This document shows positions 1 to 7,000 of a DNA stretch of 7,125 bases, piece after piece. The stretch is from an uncultured Veillonella sp. (lineage in GTDB: Bacteria; Bacillota; Negativicutes; Veillonellales; Veillonellaceae). A program made the translations under genes and the position numbers. The stretch lies in the NCBI GenBank assembly GCA_937930265.1, contig CALGLI010000388.1, positions 1 to 7,125 on the forward strand, written 5' to 3'. A model generated the notes under the pieces. That model searched no databases and was not told where the DNA came from. It worked only from the letters and a program-made list of their open reading frames with translations. Position 1 is the first letter of the stretch. Each line of letters begins with the position of its first letter.

Positions 1-194
1 CATTGTTAATGCAATTCACTTTCTTTTTCATTCCTTTGCAGTTTACGCTATTCTTGCATACATTTATAGCTAAAGGAGTCTTTTCTCTATGGAGAATACT
101 TTACCTATGACTTGAGTTTAAGCAACTGATAATCTAACAGTGACATATCAAAATTATTCTTATTTTTATATGGTTGACTCGGCTTTCCGCAGCA
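1..194. other. No supported gene; decayed DNA beyond the transposase fragment
   Basis: All six frames are broken by stops at short intervals. No tRNA-like fold, terminator with a T-tract or second insertion-sequence end could be identified. At the very edge a minus-strand ATG (31-29) opens ten codons (MKKKVNCINN), too short to judge. Confidence 0.5.
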
Positions 195-518
195 CTAGTG
201 TGGCTTTTCCAACTCCTGAAGCTTATAATCAAAAAGCCATTTTTCACTATCAATGCTCTCTGATTCCGCTGTCAAGGATAAGGCAACGACCTTCAAATCT
301 GAAAATTTTGAAATGGGACCACGACGAGTTATATTTCCCTGCTCATTGACAAGGTTGTGAGAGAATTGCTTGCATTTCTCAAGGATTTTGACGAATTTTG
401 TGTATAAGTTGCACATACGAGGATTTGTACTTAATGGTTTTGACTTCACTAAGTTACTAAAATCAACGATATGTGCAACTTTTTGTATATCATTATAGCT
501 ACATTTTAATTCCGCCAA
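195..518 (-). pseudogene. IS982-family transposase, 5' fragment
   Basis: The frame contains YTKFVKILEKCKQFSHNLVN, RRGPISKFSDLKVVALSLTA and ESIDSEKWLFDYKLQE, the recognisable N-terminal part of Bacteroidota IS982-type transposases. It then turns into LEKPH and stops at 197-195, whereas full-length members run to roughly 300 residues and carry the DDE catalytic residues. None of the three minus-strand frames from 194 to 1 continues the transposase, so the catalytic part is deleted rather than only frameshifted. The open frame extends up to a TTG at 518-516, but the ATG at 416-414 fits the family's usual start better; the 34 residues before it are probably the untranslated left end of the element. 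The fragment cannot be an active transposase. Confidence 0.78.
406..481. repeat. 11-base perfect inverted repeat spanning the transposase start codon
   Basis: The arm AAGTTGCACAT at 406-416 is the exact reverse complement of ATGTGCAACTT at 471-481, with 54 bases between; a CG pair can extend each arm past a one-base bulge. On the minus strand the inner arm contains the probable transposase ATG (416-414), and the outer arm lies upstream. A transcript read from outside could fold back and hide the start codon. The outer arm could alternatively belong to the terminal repeat of the element. Confidence 0.6.
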
Positions 519-652
519 CGGGTATACCTAAAATTCTACAAGTCTGCATTACTTGAAATCCATCTTGATAGGGGAAAAGCAATATCATGTATTCCAAATT
601 CCGCTAAGGCATAATAATTGTATATATGAGCTTCTCGTATATAATCAATCAT
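499..652 (-). pseudogene. Short broken reading frame after the lipoprotein gene
   Basis: An ATG at 652-650, three bases after the lipoprotein stop, opens 38 codons (MIDYIREAHIYNYYALAEFG..., stop at 538-536). In the next frame a protein-like stretch continues (PYQDGFQVMQTCRILGIPVG, then GIKM, stop at 501-499). Removing one base in the coding-strand run TTTTCCCC at about 570-580 fuses the two into 50 codons joined as DIAFPYQDGF. This may be a frameshifted remnant of a gene, possibly of a displaced immunity or toxin-tip cassette, or just chance. I do not recognise the family. Its end runs into the transposase remnant. Confidence 0.3.
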
Positions 653-655
653 AGC

Positions 656-979
656 TCATTTAACGGGTACAAAACAATTAACCTCGCCCAACTTATTTTT
701 CATAACAAGCGTATCCTTGTGAAATGAAATATGTTGTACGATAGTGTTCCCCCAATAGTCTAGGGACATACTATCGCCTGCAAACTGATAAGATATCGCC
801 ACAATAGGATCTTCATCTACATAATACAAACTATCCTTATCGATTTGGAACACAGTAACCTCATCACCACTTGACGCCCAAAAACCAAATAATCTGGACT
901 GCAGACTCTGTTGAGGCGAAGAGGCCATGCAAGACAGCATAATAAAAGCTGCTATTGAAATAAAACATTTATTTTTCAT
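656..979 (-). CDS. Small lipocalin-like lipoprotein, candidate immunity protein of the RHS toxin
   Basis: This 107-residue protein starts with a short basic region (Lys2, Lys4), a hydrophobic stretch and Met-Leu-Ser-Cys, a usable lipobox with Cys17 as the lipidated residue. The residues after Cys (MASSPQQS) have no acidic run, so there is no sign of the surface-export signal of Bacteroidota lipoproteins; a periplasm-facing location is predicted. The mature part has RLFGFWASSGD, FQIDKDSLYYVDED, YQFAGDSMSLDYWG and FHKDTLVMKNKLG, an all-beta, GxW-plus-DSx pattern like small calycin/lipocalin-like proteins. ATG is at 979-977 with no Shine-Dalgarno sequence but an AT-rich leader, normal in this phylum. 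It lies 52 bases downstream of the toxin stop, on the same strand, which is where immunity genes sit. No function is shown directly; the immunity role is inference from position, size and predicted location. Confidence 0.7.
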   Translation of the reverse strand: MKNKCFISIAAFIMLSCMASSPQQSLQSRLFGFWASSGDEVTVFQIDKDSLYYVDEDPIVAISYQFAGDSMSLDYWGNTIVQHISFHKDTLVMKNKLGEVNCFVPVK

Positions 980-1031
980 ATTTGAATACTTTATATAATA
1001 TATATAACGCGATTATTAAAAAATAGTATAA

Positions 1032-4000
1032 TTAGTATTGTTTGATTTCTATATGAAATGCAGGATCATGAGAATTAAATGGATCTAATAATTTTGTCAC
1101 TCGCCTAGATAGCGCATTGTGAAATGCTGTTTGTTTATCAATAGGAACTCTCTGAAAAGAAATATCAATAACATTTATTTTTTTTAGTGTGTCAGGTGTT
1201 CCACAATGATGGGACACATTATATGGTCCAAGTTCATAGATTTTATCTATCATCTTTTGTTTATCTGGATAGTATTTCTGAACTTCCGTTCCCGCTGGTG
1301 CATATCTAATATGCTTTCCCTGACGCTCATTATTAAACATTGCAGTAGCCTGAGACTCTGGACTTCTTACAGTACTTGTTACATAAACCACAGTTAACTC
1401 AGCTTCAGCCATAGCACTAATAATAATTGACCGTGATAAAGCTGACACCTTTCCTGCATCTGACGGTTTAACAAATAAAATACTACGGCGTGGGCTAGCA
1501 GCTATACAAACAACTTCTTGCAAAGGCTCTTGAGCTACTAATGTTCCATCAGACAACCTCTTTACATATCCAGGACCTCCATTACCATCGTATCCATCAT
1601 GTTCCGCAAAATTAAAAGCACCAATTTGTAAACCATTTAAAGCACCTTGCAAGAAGTCTCCTCCTGTTGCCCAAGCGATTGCTCCACCGGCCGCAGTTGT
1701 AGATGCCATTAATAAATATGGATTCCAATTAGATGACTGCGCAAATGACCCTATTCCTGAAGAAGCTGCTCCTGAAATTAATCCATTCCAGAAATTATCT
1801 CCATTTAAAGCATTAAAGACACCACTAGATAAGCCATGTGCACCAGCTCTCAACAGTTCATGTCCAAAAGTTCCAACGCCATTAAAAATTGAGCCTATTC
1901 CATAAGTAGCGGCAGCACTAGCTGCACCTAATAAAGCTCCTTTCCATATGGGCTTGTCTGACATAGCTGCATTCATGGCACCCATCATTGCTCCCATTGC
2001 AGTTATTGCGATAAAATCGTCAAGGACAAATACATCACCACTAGGATCGGCATATTTGAGAGGATTATTCAGACAATAACTATAGCTGTTATAGTTCTGG
2101 CTATTGTCACCTTCCTGTACGTATTTATCCGGGCTCAGGAATCGACCGAGTACAGGATCATAGACACGGCCGTTCATATTGATGAGGTTGAACTCATTCA
2201 GCATCTCATGCCCACCATAACCTCTGATAAGGCCGATAGTATTGACAGACACAGTTTGCTTGCCCCATGCATCATACTCTGCTGAGAACACCTTGCTGCC
2301 ATTTTCATCAACTACAGACAAGATACTACCTAAGTTGTCCTTAAACGACTGATAGGCATGGAAAGTTCCATCCTGTCGGACAACAATGACATCACCATCC
2401 AGATAATAGAATTCGCGAGTGACACTATTAGCAACGACCTTCTCGTAATCGTCCATATAGGTAACTTTACGCAGAATCGTATTACCTTGCTTCAAAATAC
2501 TAAAGCAACGTTCAAGATCTGGACCATAATCAATGGTCATAACCTTATCATTTTCCTGAAGTGACGAAATTTTGTTGAGGTCATTAAATTGAGTTATGCA
2601 AGCCTGTGTAGAAATAAGATTATCTGTATTATCTACCGATGCTACCGCATGAGGACGCTCTGCATTATAATAGTACTGACCTATACCTGTCTTGGAAGTG
2701 ATATTACCATTATCGGCATATTTGATATGCATCGTCTCTTTGGTGCCAACTTTAACAGATACCAATCGATCAAGATTATCATAGCCAAATGTTTCCTCAG
2801 AAAGTGAATTATGAGTACGTGAAAGCAAGTTACCTGTTGATCCCTCATAATTCATCTTAAACTGATCGAGGACAGTACTGCCATTCTTCAAAACAATATC
2901 GCTCTTGAAGCCTCGAGAATCGAGTGTAAACGTTGTCGTATATTTGTTTAAGAACGATGTTTTGGTTTCTAACCCATCATAACTGTCAACTTGATATACT
3001 ATCTTATCATTTGCTGTAGTCTGAATCTTGTTTCCGTACTCGTCGTATTTATATTTTACAACAAGGTTACCAGGATAAGTAGTCTGTATTAATTGATTCT
3101 TTGCATTATATGCATACTTAAACTGATACGTTCCATCACCATTAACCGTTCGCGTTTCTGTAATTACTCGGCCCAATTCGTCATGAGTATATTCTACACT
3201 ATTACCATTTACACTAGTTTTTACTAGATGGTTGATAGAATTACCCGATGTACCATAGGTATTCGTAATTAATGTATTACCAGCCTTGGTTGACGAAAGT
3301 CGTCCTTCAGCATCATACGTATAGGTGGTTGTGATATTGCGAGCATCTGTAAATTTCATCACCTTACCATCGGCAGCATACTCATAGTTGATATTTCCAG
3401 CATCTGGCGATTGAACTGCTATTTTATTCCCTACTTCATCATATTGGATATGGGTGGTGGTACCATTGGTTGTAATCTCAGTAGGCTTGCCTATAGAAGA
3501 GTAGACATAGTCAACTTGTGTAACAGGATCTACTGATTTAACAAGATTACCCCATGCATCGGTAACTTTAGTATAACTTCTACCAGCGGTTGTTTCAGTT
3601 ACACTACGATTGCCATAGCTAAACGTAGAGGATTTTCCAGAGCTTTTAACATCACTGGTAACACGGCCTCTCTCATCATAGTTAAATGTTTCTGAAAGCG
3701 TAAGTTTACCCATCTTTTCTTCAATCTTAGTCTTTTGTCCTTTAGAATTGTAGGTAGTAGCCAGAGAGTAAGCATTAACATTCTGCATAACAGACTCCCG
3801 GAGCACTTCATGCCCCGCATTATCAAACCATACAGCAACCCATGGCTTTCCAGTAGAAGAAGTTGTGATGAAGTACTTCTTGGCATAGTTAGAACCCCAT
3901 CCCATTTCTTTGGTAGTAGTAATACCAAAAGAATTCGTTTCACTAATTTCTGTTCCCCATCCATCATAAACATGCTTAGATGTCAGGATATGAGACTTAT

Positions 4001-7000
4001 TCGTCTCATCATTCTCTGTAAGAACATTACCAAACAAGTCATAGGTATAGGTAGTTACTCGAGGACTAACACTATCATATGCCTTAACGACAAATCGACC
4101 AGAGGCATCGTATACATTCGTCTCGGTATTGGCAACAATACCCTTACCAGTCTGAGTTGATGTCAAGACATTACCATAAACGTCATACGTAGTATTTACT
4201 GTGAGAGGTAATGTTGACCCATCATTAGCAACTACTTTAATTACCTCACCCTTATCATTATAAGTATATGTAGTTGTAGAAGAGTTTACTTCAGCATCAT
4301 CTTCATGTTTTTGTGATTTAACAACATTCAGAGGCATCCACTGGTTCATCTTCTGTATATAGCTATTATAAACTACTTTCTTATACATATTATCGCCATC
4401 ATTTTTGACGATTTCAACCGTAGGTACTCCCTTTGCAGTATCATAAGTAGTATATGTTTCTGATGTATTTCCATCCAAATCGGTCAATGATTTTCGGGAA
4501 GTATATGCATAATAATTTTGACCACTTATATTGTTAGCAATAGTTGTATACGAAATAATCTTTGAAGAATTACCACCAACTGTTGATGAGGTAGTTGTCT
4601 GAAGAGGTATCCACTTGTCAGTATCCCATTTATCTACTGTTGTTGTTTCCTTAATGCCTAAGGTAAGGTTCTCAGTAGTCATCGAAGAAAAACCTACTAT
4701 ACCTTTACCTGCAACATGTAGCTTCAAATCGCCATATTGATATTGTATGCTTTGCTCATCAGCAGCACCATTATCCTTAATAACTTTAGAAACCAAAGGT
4801 GCAGGAATAGTATAGCTATTTACAGGATAAGCTGAAAAATGAGTCTGAGTATAGACAGATGGATCTGTTGCACTCTTATAATAAATATACGTCAGCAGAC
4901 CAAAACCGTCTGTAATAGAAAAAATTTTGCCCTTGCTAACTAAATTAGAGCCACTACGATAAGTATGAATCTTATCATCAGACTTGTCATTATCTACAAG
5001 AAGATTTTTACCGAATGAAGCATATTGTACGTCACCATCACCAGTAAAGTCGCCTAAGAATATATTATTAGGTTCAGCATCTTTTTCCTGATGCGTAACA
5101 TATTCCTCGTGTAATTCAAATCCAGTACCTGTAGATCTAACAAAAAGAGTTTTGGTAAAGTCGTAATAATACTTACGACGGAATCCACCATGGAATACGT
5201 AATGGGCCTTGGTAATCACAAAGTCACATTTGCCATCATGATCAAAATCGTAGGCCACCATGTTGAAACGATTATTGTCTTTAATCGTCTTCTGATCGGT
5301 TTCACTTAGAGTAACAGCTCCATTATTGACTGTAAACGTACCATCTCCATTATTGATGGCCAGACCATATTTACAGTCACCCTGACTGAAGGCAAAATCA
5401 ATCATGCCATCACCATCGAAGTCACCCTGTACAATACGATGCTTATCACCAAGATTGGTTCCCTTCTTTGAATTGTATTCCGTATATTTCGTAGAAGATA
5501 ATTCACCACCATTATTATAGTAAATCTTATAACCTCCATCGTAGAAGACAATGATATCAGTAAGACCATCATGGTTGTAATCACCTACAAATAGCTTCTT
5601 TGGATCAAGATCTAATTTAAATTGAAATTTTGTAACGTCGAAGCTGTTACGATCTTTATAACGGAGAATGGCACCATTGTAATAGCCATCCTTAGCACGA
5701 TCCTCCAAATAGAATAAATCATCGCGACCATCACCATTTGAGTCGTAAGTGGTAAACAGTGGAGTATGGTCACAATTCACCAACCCACCAATAATCTTAT
5801 CGAAACCACCAGTAATCTTACCGAAAACACCAGGAATCTCACCGAAAACACCACTATCCACAATACTCTTACCCCATATGAAGGTATACCTTTCACGATA
5901 ATTACTCTCATAACCGCAATAATATGGAATAATCAGGTCATTGTAACCGTCACCATCGAAGTCCATAGCTTGAATACCACCAATAACATTATTCAAATCA
6001 TCCGTAGAGAATGACGGATCCAAATCAAATTGTTTCGGTGTCTGATAAGTCACATTACCATTAGCGTCTTTCTTGCTTAAACTGACAAAAAGGAAGGTTT
6101 TCCGCTGTCTGTCGTCACCAACATTATAACGCTGTACATAAGCACCTGGAGATAAACGGATAATATCACTTATACCATCATTGTTAACATCTACAGCAAT
6201 AAACGTCTTGGCATCCTCTTCAATCATACTATAAGGAGAACTGGTCTGTACGTTTAAATTCGTATTATAAATATACAATGACGGCAAATATTCCCAATTA
6301 ATTTTAATTGGAGCTACCTTACGTCCTGCCCCATTAGCCAAATCTACTTGAGTAAGGCGATAGTACTTATCTTTGGTTCCGTCAGACGTACTATTATAGG
6401 TAAATGTATAAGTGCGAAAAACTGAACCATTCGTCTGCGTTGTTATCTTAGACAAATAAACATCCATTTTACCTTGTCTATCACCAATAGCAAACGGACG
6501 AGCGTATGAACCTGTCAAAGAACTGTACGTAAAGAGAATTAAATTGGTAATACCACGACTCTTAGCTGTATTAAGACCATACTCAATACTAACAGGTCGA
6601 AGGTTATAATTCGTTGTCGTATAATGGTACTTTACCAAATTACTATGTACATCAGTAGTTTGATTGATATACCATGCTGCAATACATGTTACACTCTTTC
6701 TATTTACAAAAGACAAACGTGAGTCGCTTGTGTTACCTAACTGATAAGTCTTGCCATCAGCACAAACAACAGAAAACCAACATGCACTCGTATTGATATT
6801 ATTATGGAGGGTTACTATTGTATAAGGATCACCTTCAGGAGTATACGTAGAGCCATTATAACCATAAGTTCCTGTTTTCAATATCAAGCGTTGTCCATTG
6901 AGGAATAGGGCATCACCTATACCATACGAAGTTTCAGCAATTTGCTTATCATGATACAAATCCTTGCAGCCACGTGTAATGCATGATAAACCAGTAATGT

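Noticed and set aside
1..31. Possible start of another minus-strand gene (ATG at 31-29, MKKKVNCINN) with AAGGA directly before it.
   Set aside because: Only ten codons are visible and the purine run touches the ATG with no spacing; it cannot be distinguished from chance.
83..96. Small hairpin TTCTC-TATG-GAGAA considered as a terminator.
   Set aside because: The stem is only five base pairs, AT-rich and lacks a following T-tract on either strand.
140..349. Plus-strand open frame of 69 codons at the left end.
   Set aside because: It is mostly antisense to the recognisable IS982 transposase fragment and has no own start signals or family resemblance.
980..1031. AT-rich gap between toxin and lipoprotein genes considered as a separate promoter.
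   Set aside because: No TTTG / TAnnTTTG pair of the Bacteroidota promoter type is visible; co-transcription with the toxin gene is simpler.
3599..4160. Long open frames of 124 codons (minus, 3973-3599) and 141 codons (plus, 3735-4160) inside the YD array.
   Set aside because: Both overlap the intact RHS frame, have low-complexity compositions typical of shadow frames, and resemble no family I recognise.
5766..6014. Plus-strand frame with a repeated Asn-Leu-Thr-Glu-Asn pattern, which looks like a repeat protein.
   Set aside because: The repeat is only the antisense reading of the 21-base tandem repeat in the RHS gene.
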